58,242 bases of DNA, taken from contig JACPPM010000346.1 of assembly GCA_016191015.1 (NCBI GenBank), positions 1-58,242 on the forward strand, read 5' to 3'. Source of the stretch: Acidobacteriota bacterium (lineage in GTDB: Bacteria; Acidobacteriota; CAIWXX01). The position numbers were made by a program, and so were the translations under genes. Below are positions 16,945 to 26,900 of this stretch, one piece after another. The notes under the pieces were generated by a model. That model searched no databases. It saw only the letters and a program-made list of their open reading frames with translations, and was not told the origin of the DNA. The first letter of the stretch is position 1, and every line of letters begins with the position of its first letter.

Positions 16945-19878
16945 GTGCGTCTGAGTCGTACGTCCCACCGAAGGTCGAGCTTCCGGGCGCTTGGGGACCG
17001 CGTGGCCCGGATCGGAGCGATGGTGCTTACGTCTGCCGCTCTCGTGGTTGCCGGCGATGAACCGCCTGCTCGGGCAGGGCGCGCACAGGATCTGATCGAG
17101 CTGCTTCGAGCTGCCGGCACTCAATCACAGCCGGGCCGGACGACGGCTGAGATCGAACGCGAGCTGGCGGCGATCGGCGCTCCGGCGGTACCGCTGCTGG
17201 CGCAGGCGCTGCAGATCGAGCCCGATGGACGCGTACGCGAATCCGCGGCGCGGGTGCTCGGTTACATCGGGCCCGCGGCCTCGAGCGCCCGGTATTCATT
17301 GCGGGCCGCGCTTGGAGACGCGAGTCCTTCGCTGCGCGCACAGGCGGCGGCGAGCATGGTTTCAGTCGACCCATCGACGACCCCGGAAGCGGTGCGAGTG
17401 CTCATAGGGTTGCTGAAGGAGCCGGACGCTGAGATCCGGCTCAGGGCCGTGCGGGCACTCGGCGATTTCGGCCACGCATCCGCCTCCGCAGTGCCGGCGC
17501 TGAAAGTGGCCCTCGCCGACAGTGACCGCGGGGTGCGCGATTCGGCTGCAAAGGCGCTCGAGCAATGCGCCGAAGCCCCGGCGCGCCAAGCTCAGAAGGA
17601 CCGTCTCTTCCTTATGGGCATCGGCATGCTGCGAATCAACTGGACCGACGTCAGAGGCAACGAGATCCGCTTCCGGTACAGCGACCTCGGTCTTCCCGCT
17701 GAGTTTTCGACGCGCGAGCGAGCCTCGTTCATGATCGACGGCACATTCGGGGGGGGTCGATACGACATCGACGGACACCTCGACTACGACCCGGAGAACC
17801 GCATCACCGAGCCGCCGCTCGACTTCTTCGTCAGTGCCGGCAACAAGAGCACGTACGGCTCTGCCGGGGACTTCCGTACAGGCGTTTTTCTCGATTCCAT
17901 CTTCAGCCAATACTTTCATCCGTTTCGTGGAGGGCTGGCCGGAAAGGCCGGCGAGCACATCGGCGCCGAGGCCGTGCTCGGGATAGCCCGCGGCGAATCC
18001 GGGATCGACGAATTTCCGGCTGACGCGGGCGCCGGACCGTACTACATCCAGGACACGCCCATCCTACGTGGCAGTGAGGTGGTCTTCCTTGTGACCAAGA
18101 GCGCAGTGGACCCGTCGGTCGAGCTGTCGCGGCGGCAGGTCACACGCAACGTCGACTATTTCGTCGACTACGACCGTGGCGCTCTCATTTTCAATTATTC
18201 ACTGTACCCGACCGATGACCTCGGAAACCTCGTTTTCGTCCTTGTGAGCTACCAGTTCGAAGCCCTCGGAGGGCGCTTCACTCGTGACGTCTACGGCATG
18301 CGGGCGTGGGTGTCGCCCGCTTCGTTTCTGAAGGCGAGCTTTTCATACATCGCCGATTCCGATTCGTCGCTGAGTTTCGCCGACGCGTTCGAGAAGCGCC
18401 GAGGAATATCGTCGCTCGGCCTGCGGGTCGACTCGAAGCGGGTGTACTTTGTGGGTGAGGTGGCGTCGAGTGCCGGGGCGGGCGCGGGGCGTGAGTACGG
18501 CGTGTTCGGCGGCGGGCGTGTGAACATCACTGACAATCTTCGCGCCTACGTCGATGGCTGGCGCATTGCGAGCGACTTCTCCACGTTTGCCAACCGGCAG
18601 CTTCAGTACGGCTACAGCCTCTACCAGATTTTTCCCTCGTTTGCGGAGAGGAGCATCTTTCTGTCGCCGTTCCAGTTCACGCGCAACCTCGGCGCGGACC
18701 TCTATCCGTTCACGTTGGCGCGGCTGACGGCGGGCGAGCGTGAGGCGACGGGGTTCCTCGAATGGGACCGAGGCCACACACGCTACTCGGGAGGTTACGG
18801 GATCGGGCGGGATTTCCACAGTGCCTACGACAGCGATCTCGCCTACTTCTCCACGTTCCACGATGGCGATGCAACCAAGTACTGGGGCAAGTTCGGTGCC
18901 GAGCGCACATGGGATTCTGGCCGGGATGTTCGCGACTCTCGCGATCTTGAAGCTCTGTTGGGGCTCCGCCAGCGTCTGCTGCGCACCGGGCGCGGTGACC
19001 TGTTTGTGCAGGCCGACTTCAACGGCGACCAGCTCGACGATCTCCTCGACATCCTTCCCGATACACGCACCGAGTCCTTCTCGATCGCCGGTGAGTTTCT
19101 GACCGGCCAGGAGGGAGTTTTCGCCGGATATCGCAAGCAGCGTGTGGTCGACCTGGACGACGACGAAGTCACCATGGACGGCGATATCTTCGAGGCCGGG
19201 GTGAAGCGCCCGGTCTACAAGTGGTTCTTCGTCGATACGCGCCTGCGGCATGAGAGTGTGATGCGGGGAAAGGAGAACAGTAACAGCGACATCCTGTCGC
19301 TCGGAGGCGGAATCGAGAGCCGCGAATTCCGTGCACTGGGCCGGTACGAGGTGCAACTCAACAAGGCACCGGGCCGCGAAGGGCGCCGCCATCTGTGGTC
19401 GCTCTTCCTCTTTGGCTCGCCGCTCAAGGCGCTGGACGTTTCGCTGCGCTACTACAGGCAGAGCGGCACTGATGAGGCGCTCACCTCCTTGACCGAACGC
19501 TCCGAGGAACAGCTCAATGTGCGCGTCCTCTGGAAAGTAACGCGCCGCTCCTCCGTGTACTCACAGTGGCGGTATGACACCAACATCGAGCTCTATCCGC
19601 CACTCAATCGCACACGCAGCAACTCGGTAGGCTCCATCCAGGGCGTCACCTTCAAGCTCACTCGCAAACTCGACTTCCTGGCCAACTACAAGCTGCTACG
19701 CGTCTGGGGCCCGATCGAGAACCGGAGAGAGACGGCCGCAGCCGAGCTCGGCTATCTCCTCTTCAAGCATTTCCGCTTCGGCGTGGGCGCGGAATACGTC
19801 AATTTCAGGGATCAGCAGGATCCCGCTGAGAACTACACATCGCGAATCGGGTATTTCAAGCTCGTCGCGCTTTTCTGA
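16945..19878 (+). CDS. HEAT-repeat and outer-membrane beta-barrel protein
   Basis: The GTG at 16945 follows AGGAGGG by 4 bp and is preferred to an upstream ATG (16921) or TTG (16912); the product is 977 residues. A signal-like hydrophobic stretch (AMVLTSAALVVAG) precedes ~180 residues of HEAT/PBS-lyase-type repeats (AAARVLGYIG, RAVRALGDFG, DSAAKALEQC). The rest alternates polar and aromatic residues in the manner of an outer-membrane barrel and ends in Phe (YFKLVALF), the usual barrel-assembly signal. It heads a three-gene operon with two very large secreted proteins, 43 and -4 bp apart. It may anchor or export them; that is inference. Confidence 0.78.
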   Translation: MRLSRTSHRRSSFRALGDRVARIGAMVLTSAALVVAGDEPPARAGRAQDLIELLRAAGTQSQPGRTTAEIERELAAIGAPAVPLLAQALQIEPDGRVRESAARVLGYIGPAASSARYSLRAALGDASPSLRAQAAASMVSVDPSTTPEAVRVLIGLLKEPDAEIRLRAVRALGDFGHASASAVPALKVALADSDRGVRDSAAKALEQCAEAPARQAQKDRLFLMGIGMLRINWTDVRGNEIRFRYSDLGLPAEFSTRERASFMIDGTFGGGRYDIDGHLDYDPENRITEPPLDFFVSAGNKSTYGSAGDFRTGVFLDSIFSQYFHPFRGGLAGKAGEHIGAEAVLGIARGESGIDEFPADAGAGPYYIQDTPILRGSEVVFLVTKSAVDPSVELSRRQVTRNVDYFVDYDRGALIFNYSLYPTDDLGNLVFVLVSYQFEALGGRFTRDVYGMRAWVSPASFLKASFSYIADSDSSLSFADAFEKRRGISSLGLRVDSKRVYFVGEVASSAGAGAGREYGVFGGGRVNITDNLRAYVDGWRIASDFSTFANRQLQYGYSLYQIFPSFAERSIFLSPFQFTRNLGADLYPFTLARLTAGEREATGFLEWDRGHTRYSGGYGIGRDFHSAYDSDLAYFSTFHDGDATKYWGKFGAERTWDSGRDVRDSRDLEALLGLRQRLLRTGRGDLFVQADFNGDQLDDLLDILPDTRTESFSIAGEFLTGQEGVFAGYRKQRVVDLDDDEVTMDGDIFEAGVKRPVYKWFFVDTRLRHESVMRGKENSNSDILSLGGGIESREFRALGRYEVQLNKAPGREGRRHLWSLFLFGSPLKALDVSLRYYRQSGTDEALTSLTERSEEQLNVRVLWKVTRRSSVYSQWRYDTNIELYPPLNRTRSNSVGSIQGVTFKLTRKLDFLANYKLLRVWGPIENRRETAAAELGYLLFKHFRFGVGAEYVNFRDQQDPAENYTSRIGYFKLVALF

Positions 19879-19921
19879 AACTCGACAGAATCGGATGCGC
19901 CACAAAGACCGGGGGATTGGA

Positions 19922-22900
19922 ATGGGAATGAATCCGCACAAGACACGGGCCGCAGTCGCATTCGCCGCGTTTCTCACCGCGGCCTCCGCCGGAATCAGCG
20001 TGGGCGCCGAGACGCTGTGTTACACCGAGCGGATCACGGATGCCCCATCCTATGGCATCTATACCGGCTGGGACGACCCGAACAACCCGATTCTGTGGAC
20101 CCACAATGTGCCCCCGGGGATCCTGGGTTCTGTCGTCAGGGTCGGCCTGTATATCGAGGCATATGACGTCGACTACCCGGCCAATGATGAACACGATCGC
20201 GTTTACTTTAACGGGTACGAGCTCGGCCTGCTCGAGGGCCTGAACAATCAGTGGGGAACAGTCGAGAAGACGGTGCCGCCGTCGGTGCTGGTCGAGGGGA
20301 TCAACCAGCTTCGCGTGGACGTGGATGAGTTGCACAAGGGATGGAAAGTCACGATCCGCGCGAGCGAGATCCGCTTCTACTGTTCGACACCCGACCCGGA
20401 TTTTTCAATCGGAGCTTCGCCCGACAGCCTGACGGTGCCCCAGGGCGCGTCGACCAGCTCGACAATCACACTCACGGCTTTGAACGGTTTCTCGGCGCCG
20501 GTGGACCTGAGCGTCACCGGCTTGCCGGCAGGCGCCACGGCGACCTTCTCGCCGGATACGGTCACTCCGTCCGGGGATTCCACATTGGAGATCCTGGCAG
20601 CGCTCGACACACCCGCCGGCACCTATGAGCTGACGGTGAGCGGGAGCGGCGGCGAGCGAACGCACAGTGTGAATGTGACGCTCCAGGTCACCCCTGCCCC
20701 CGATTTCAGCCTGGAGGCTGAGCCGGAGGAGCGTCAAGTCAGTCAGGGATCAAACGCCGGATTCACTCTCCACGTCGAAGCTCTGAACGGCTTCTCCGCG
20801 CCCGTGGACCTGAGCATCACCGGCCTGCCCGCAGGTGCCGCAGCGACGTTCTCTCAGAATCCCGTGACCCCCTCGGTGGATTCCGCTCTGCAGATCCAGA
20901 CGGCACTCGACACGCTGGTGGGAACGTACGAGCTGACCGTGAGCGGAAATGGAGGCGGGCGAACGCACAGTGTGAAGGTGACGCTCCAGGTCACCACCGC
21001 CCCCGATTTCAACATTGAGGCTGACCCCGACGAACGCGAGGTCGTCCAGGGATCGGCGGCTGATTTCACCGTGCACGTCGTCGGCGTAAACGGCTTCACG
21101 TCGATCGTCGCCTTGGCCATCGAGGGGCTCCCGGCCGGTGCAAGTGCGGGCTTTGTTCCCGACAACGTCACTCCGACGGGCGACGCAGTGCTCACGATCG
21201 GCACCTCCGCTGACACCCCCACCGGTGAGTATGATCTCACGATCAGCGGCGAAGCCGGGACGCAGAAGCGCACGGCTCAAGTCCGGCTGGTGGTCGTGCC
21301 GCCACCCGATTTCCAGATTTCGATTGCGCCGCCGAGCGTCACGGTTGCGCCGGGTGCTGCGGCGATGTTTACCGTGAGCCTGGTAGCGCTGAACGGGTTC
21401 GCCGCAGCGGTGGATCTTGACATCTCTGGGTTGCCGGCGGGGGCGACCGGGATTCTCTCGAATGACCCAGTCACTCCGAATGCGACCAGCCAGCTCATGA
21501 TCAGCACCCTCACCAGTCTGCCGCCAGGGGCCTACGCGTTCACAGTGACCGGCCAGGGCGGCAGTGGTCTCTCTCACTCAGCTTCCGCCACCCTGGACGT
21601 CAGCTCACTCCCGGATTTCTCCGTCGTTCTCTCTCCGCCGATTGCGACGGTGGCTCGCGGGTCCACGGCGCAGTACACAGCGAAGATCGCAGCATTGAAC
21701 GGGTTCGACCGCCCTGTGGATCTGGCCGCCGAAGCACCAGCCGGGTTTGTGATCGCGATCGAGGACGATCGGATCGACCCGCCGGCCGAGTCCGGGATTG
21801 CCGTGACGGTGCCCGTCACCGCCCGTCCCGGCACGTATTCGATCACGATCGACGGCCGCAGTGGCGGCCGCAGTGGCGGCCGCAGTGGCGGCCGCAGTGG
21901 CGGCATCGCTCACACGGCCGCTGCCCAGCTTATCGTAACCGAACAGACCTGTCCCGGCTTCCGTCTTGGGATCGAAGCCCATCCCGCATCCGGTCCCGCA
22001 CCGCTGACCGCGCGATTCCGAGCGACCATCACCCCCGCCGGCACGTACAGCGGGAGCTACATCTACGAGTGGGATTTCGCGGACGGCCAGGGAAGCACAG
22101 ATGCGTCGCCGGCGCACTCATTCATCCGCGCTGGGACCTACCGCGTGCGTCTCTCTGTGACCGATGATTGCGGGACACGCGTCGATGACCAGACTGTGGT
22201 CCGCGTCACCGGCTTCGAGGGGTCGATTGAGAAGTCGTTTACGCGGGATGAGGCGCGGCCCGGCGATGAGGTCGTCATGAAGATCGTGTTCCGCAACGAA
22301 AGTGCGGCGGGCTGGCAGCGCGTCATCGTGTCGGACGAGCTCTCGGAGCATCTCGAGTACCTCGACGACGACGCCCCTGTCGAACCGCGCCATGAAGGCC
22401 GTACGCTGATATGGGAGTTTCCGCAGATCGCGGCGAAGGAGAGAATCCGCTTCGAGGTGCGGCTGCGGGTGGCGTCGGGGACTCCACCGGGCAGGATCGT
22501 CAACATTGCGAGCCTGGATCACGAGACTTTGTCGAAGCCGATCAACTCTGCCCCCGCATCCGTCCGCATCGGAGCGCTGACGGCGGAGATCGTCAAGAGC
22601 GTGGACAGGGATGTCGCCGAGCCGGGCGACGTGTTGGTATACAGGATTCGCACGAAGAACCCGTCAGGTGTTGCGATCACAGGGGTCGTGATCGCCGACG
22701 AGCTTCCGGGGGATCTCGAATTCGTCTCGCAGCAGTCCGCGCTGACCTTCTCTCCGGAAGGGGCGCGGCTGAGGTGGCGGGGGGTGATTGATGCTCGCGG
22801 CACTGAGCTCGTCACGGTCACAGTTCGTGTGCGCGAAGCGACCCCTGCAGGGACGATCATCAGGAACTCGGCGTCGCTCGAGGCCTCCGAGCTGCCGCGC

Positions 22901-23947
22901 CGGATGGTCTCCAACTCGGTGCAGACCGAGGTTTCCTCGGAGCCGATCTCGCAGACGCGTGTCCGGTTCACCAAGGCCTCCGACCTGCCGCAGATCGAAA
23001 TCGGCCGCATTCTCCGCTTCCGCCTGACGATTGAGAATCGCTCCGCCTCGGCTCTGCTTCCGCCGGAAATCCAGGATTTCCTTCCGCAGGGATTCGGGTA
23101 TATCCGGGGTTCGACCCTGCTCGACGAGTCGCTCTTCGGCGATCCCACCGGCCGCCGTACGCTCATGTGGTCGCTCCCCGCGATTGATCCAGGGCGGACC
23201 GTGACGCTTCGCTATCAGGTCGTCATCGAAGCCGACGCGCGCCGTGGGCGCAATGTGAACCGTGCGGTGCTGCGCACGCGGGACACCTCAGGGCAGGCGG
23301 TCACGCTGGATGCCGAGGAATTTGTTCAGGTCGGCGGGACCGGAATCACGTTCCTGGCCGGGATCGACGGGTTTGTGTACATCGACCGGGACGGCGACGA
23401 GTCGTTTTCACCGGAGGACACGCCGCTGGCCGGGGTTGAAGTGCGCATCTCCTCGGGCATCCGCGCTCTGACGGATTCGACCGGGTACTACTCGGAAGAG
23501 GGCCTAAACCCAGGCTCGTATGCAGTCGGGCTGAACACTGTTACCCTGTCCGAGAAACTCACACCAATCAACTCGCCCGTGGCCGTCACTCTGCCGGACG
23601 GTTTCACCGAACAGGTCGATTTTGGGGTCAAGCTGGTCAGCGAGGAGAGCGTCGAGAGTGCGACCATTGTGGGGCGCGTGTTCTTCGATCGCAACGGGAA
23701 CGCGCAGTTTGATGAGGGCGATCCGCCGGTTGTAGAATTCCGCGCAGAGCTTGACGGAGCTCTGGTCACGCAAGGAGCGGACGGGGCGTTCCTCTTTGCC
23801 CACATCCCATCCGGCCCTCACACGATCGCTGTGCTGATCGGCGATGCGCGCTATGAAAAGCAGATCACCGCTGCCCGCGGTGGGAACCGTGTCGACGTGC
23901 CGATCAAGTTCTCCGGCATCGAGATCTCGATAAGGAGAGAGCAATGA
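19922..23947 (+). CDS. Secreted Ig-like/PKD/DUF11/SdrD-B repeat protein
   Basis: This ~1341-residue protein starts at 19922 behind GGGGGATTGG (19895 is an alternative) with a signal peptide (AAVAFAAFLTAASAGISVGA). A ~150-residue N-terminal domain is followed by five Ig-like units of about 101 residues, each opening with PDF, at 20396, 20699, 21002, 21305 and 21611. After a short SGGR repeat comes a PKD domain (YIYEWDFADGQGS). Three DUF11 domains follow (FEGSIEKSFTRDEARPGDEV, and later copies), then two SdrD-B/Cna-like domains (GFVYIDRDGDESF, GRVFFDRNGN). The role is cell-surface or extracellular, structural or adhesive. Its stop overlaps the start of the giant gene by four bases. Confidence 0.85.
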   Translation: MGMNPHKTRAAVAFAAFLTAASAGISVGAETLCYTERITDAPSYGIYTGWDDPNNPILWTHNVPPGILGSVVRVGLYIEAYDVDYPANDEHDRVYFNGYELGLLEGLNNQWGTVEKTVPPSVLVEGINQLRVDVDELHKGWKVTIRASEIRFYCSTPDPDFSIGASPDSLTVPQGASTSSTITLTALNGFSAPVDLSVTGLPAGATATFSPDTVTPSGDSTLEILAALDTPAGTYELTVSGSGGERTHSVNVTLQVTPAPDFSLEAEPEERQVSQGSNAGFTLHVEALNGFSAPVDLSITGLPAGAAATFSQNPVTPSVDSALQIQTALDTLVGTYELTVSGNGGGRTHSVKVTLQVTTAPDFNIEADPDEREVVQGSAADFTVHVVGVNGFTSIVALAIEGLPAGASAGFVPDNVTPTGDAVLTIGTSADTPTGEYDLTISGEAGTQKRTAQVRLVVVPPPDFQISIAPPSVTVAPGAAAMFTVSLVALNGFAAAVDLDISGLPAGATGILSNDPVTPNATSQLMISTLTSLPPGAYAFTVTGQGGSGLSHSASATLDVSSLPDFSVVLSPPIATVARGSTAQYTAKIAALNGFDRPVDLAAEAPAGFVIAIEDDRIDPPAESGIAVTVPVTARPGTYSITIDGRSGGRSGGRSGGRSGGIAHTAAAQLIVTEQTCPGFRLGIEAHPASGPAPLTARFRATITPAGTYSGSYIYEWDFADGQGSTDASPAHSFIRAGTYRVRLSVTDDCGTRVDDQTVVRVTGFEGSIEKSFTRDEARPGDEVVMKIVFRNESAAGWQRVIVSDELSEHLEYLDDDAPVEPRHEGRTLIWEFPQIAAKERIRFEVRLRVASGTPPGRIVNIASLDHETLSKPINSAPASVRIGALTAEIVKSVDRDVAEPGDVLVYRIRTKNPSGVAITGVVIADELPGDLEFVSQQSALTFSPEGARLRWRGVIDARGTELVTVTVRVREATPAGTIIRNSASLEASELPRRMVSNSVQTEVSSEPISQTRVRFTKASDLPQIEIGRILRFRLTIENRSASALLPPEIQDFLPQGFGYIRGSTLLDESLFGDPTGRRTLMWSLPAIDPGRTVTLRYQVVIEADARRGRNVNRAVLRTRDTSGQAVTLDAEEFVQVGGTGITFLAGIDGFVYIDRDGDESFSPEDTPLAGVEVRISSGIRALTDSTGYYSEEGLNPGSYAVGLNTVTLSEKLTPINSPVAVTLPDGFTEQVDFGVKLVSEESVESATIVGRVFFDRNGNAQFDEGDPPVVEFRAELDGALVTQGADGAFLFAHIPSGPHTIAVLIGDARYEKQITAARGGNRVDVPIKFSGIEISIRREQ
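21858..21903 (+). repeat. 12-bp in-frame tandem repeat
   Basis: About four copies of a 12-bp unit (GGCCGCAGTGGC) encode Ser-Gly-Gly-Arg repeats just after the fifth Ig-like domain. Copy-number slippage would change linker length without breaking the frame. Confidence 0.9.
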
Positions 23948-26900
23948 GAGCCCGGCTAGCATTGGCGATCGCCCTGGTGGTGGGGAGTGTCTGCGCAGAG
24001 CGAGTGGATGCCAGCACGGGAATCAGCGGCGCCACTCAGGTCAACAAGTGTGAAACCAACCAATACACGATCACGGTCACGAATACCGCCGCCAATCCCA
24101 TCAAGAACATCGTCGTGCGCAACACGATGCCGGCGCCGGGGTTTTCGTATGTGCCCGGTTCCTCAACGATCAGCGGCATGTGTAGCTCAACGGCCGATCC
24201 TTCGATCGCAGGCGTGGAGCTCACCTGGACACTCAACACTCTCTGCGGCCCCGGCTTTTGGCTGACGACCGGCCAGTCCGTCACGATCGCCTTCTCGATG
24301 AGCACAACGTGTAACTCTGTAAGCGGCTCCGATAACGTTGCCGTGGACTACACACTCCTCGGCAACCCTTTCACTGACACCACGGCAATTTCGATCCAGG
24401 TGATGCCCGGCGCGATTACGATCACCAAGACGCCCGCCGTGATCGCGGCGGGGCTCGGCGATACCGTGACCTGGACCCTCACGATCGCCAATACGGGGCT
24501 GGGCAACGTGAAGAACGTCGCGGTCTCGGATGTTCTCGGGAGCGGCCTCACCTACCAGTCCTCCACGCCGGCCGGCAACAATGCCGGCCAGACAACAACA
24601 TGGAGCTCGACCGAGATCCCCGGCCTCGCCCTGATGATTCCCGGCGCCTCCATCTCGATCGATCTCACGGCTCAGGTCACCGCCTGCACGGGCCTCGACA
24701 ACACGGCTGACGCGAGTTGGGGTTGCGACGGCGGGCCGACATGCTATGACACCGCCACGATGGGCGGAACAGCGACCGCATCGGTCCAGTTCATCATCCG
24801 CACTCCTAACGTGCAATTCACTCCACCGCCGATCGTCTTCAGCTACTGCAGCAGCAGCACGACGGCGAGCTTTCCGGTGAACAACATCGGCGACGGCACG
24901 GCGCACAGCCTCAGGATCTGCGTCGATTTCGGTTCGCTCGCGGTTGGAAGCGTCACGCCGCCGGCCACGTACTCGACCGGCTGCTTCGACCTCCCGGACA
25001 TCGCCCCGGGCGGCACCTACAATCTCGAGTTCACCCTCTCCTACTCTGACCTGTGCGCTCGCCCGCTTCCTTCCGGAACGCTGCTCTGGCAGCCGCTCTA
25101 CCTCGACGATTGCGGTAACATCTTCTACCCGCCGGTGCAGATGAGCACGTACACAGCCCCGGCGAATACACCCACGCTGAGTGCCTCCAAGAGCGGCCCG
25201 GCCACGATCTACATCGGCGCCAGTGCCACATGGACGATCAACGTCACGTACTCGGGCGTGACCGCGTGTGGCTCGGGCACGACCGGGAACGTCGCGGTGA
25301 CTGACAACGTTCCGGCAGGGTTCACGGTTACCGACCCGGGCGGCGGCGTCTGGACGCCCGGAGGCGGTGGAACCGGCGGCACAATAACGTGGACATTCGA
25401 TCCAGCCGTGACGCCGGCGTTCTCGACAAACATCACTCTTCAGGCACCAGACACAAGCCAGTGCGAGACGTATTGCTTCACCACGGCGACGAACTCGGTT
25501 CAAGCGTCAGTGACTGATTGCTGCGGGTGCGCGCTCTCGGCTTCGGCCTCGAGCGGATTCGCGATCGAGTGCAGCCAACTCGTCACCTCGTCCAAGACAG
25601 CCGCGCCTGTGACCGCCGCGAAGTGCTCGAACGTGACCTATACCAACACGTACACGTTCGCGGACGATGCCGCGTTGGACACGGTCACACTGAATCTACT
25701 TTCGTTCATTGAACACGCGGAAAACGTCCAGACCTACGTCCCGGGATCGCTGACGGTCGTTTTCGATGCGTCGGATGTGACCGCGTGCGTGGTCGTGACC
25801 GACACGACTCCCGGGGGCAGCCTCACCCTCGACTTTTCCGGCTGCGCCGCCACGTCGATTCGCAACAAGAACCTGACAATCACCTATCAATTGACGATCA
25901 CCGACAGCACTCCCCCCTCGCCGCCGTGCGGCGCCGCCATCAGCTTCTACTCATGGTCGACTCTCGACCTCGGCACGATCTCAGGCCAATGCCTGGCAGA
26001 CGGTCAGATTCATGAGACCACGATCGTGACGGTCGAGCCACCGGCGATGGCCGTCACCATCACCGGAATTCCGGTCATCGCCGATCGCTGCGGCAGCTAC
26101 GATGTCACCCTCACGGCCAGCCGAACATCGACCGTTGGATTGCCGTACGATGCGATCGTTCGCCTCGACACGAACAACTACTACATCATCAGCGTTACCG
26201 GCTACGGCGGCGTTCTGCCGGTGTCGGGACCGACCGATTTCGGCACGTACGTCGAATGGGATTACGGCGACGGATTCGCAACGGGGACACCGGCGACGAT
26301 CCAGATGAGTGTTCAGAAGCGATGCGCGGGTGGACCCGGGCTCAGCGGAGCAGTCTACTTCGATGATAGCTGTCACAACGACGCCACGGCCGACCGCACC
26401 TGCTCGGCCTCCACAACGGCAACGCCGACCCTGCTGCTCAACGGCGACCTTCTGGTCGAGAAGACGCCCGAGGTCTACTACGCCTCCAGCAACACAGTGC
26501 AGTGGAAGATCTATATCACTAATCGCGGGAACGGCACGGCCTACAATGTCTGGGCCGACGACGTGCTCGGGTCGGGACTCGGCTACGCCAGCTCGGTGGT
26601 CTCTCCCGGGGCTGGTGTCACGACGACCCCCGGCCAGGATCACACGGGAGGAGCAATCAACGGCGTGACCTGGGGGATCACGTCGATGGCGCCGGCCGAG
26701 CGGCGCGAGATCACGATCAACGCCAACCTGCTCAACTGCACCGGCCTGACGAACGACGTTTCGACGAGCTGGGGGTGCATTGGCCAGGATTGCCAGGTTC
26801 CGCTGACCGACAGCGCGACCGTCGCCATCCCCGCCGGCCTGCTCATCAATACCAACAACGTCACAACGCCGCTCAACGCCTGCGCATCGCCCTCGGCGAC

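Noticed and set aside
18343-19392. 349-codon minus-strand frame opposite the barrel gene
   Set aside because: Antisense to a well supported gene and without recognisable motifs.
24187-25503. 438-codon minus-strand frame opposite the giant gene
   Set aside because: Arg/Val/Asp-rich shadow of a biased coding strand, with no family and no ribosome site; similar shadows at 25981-27063 and 31045-32058.
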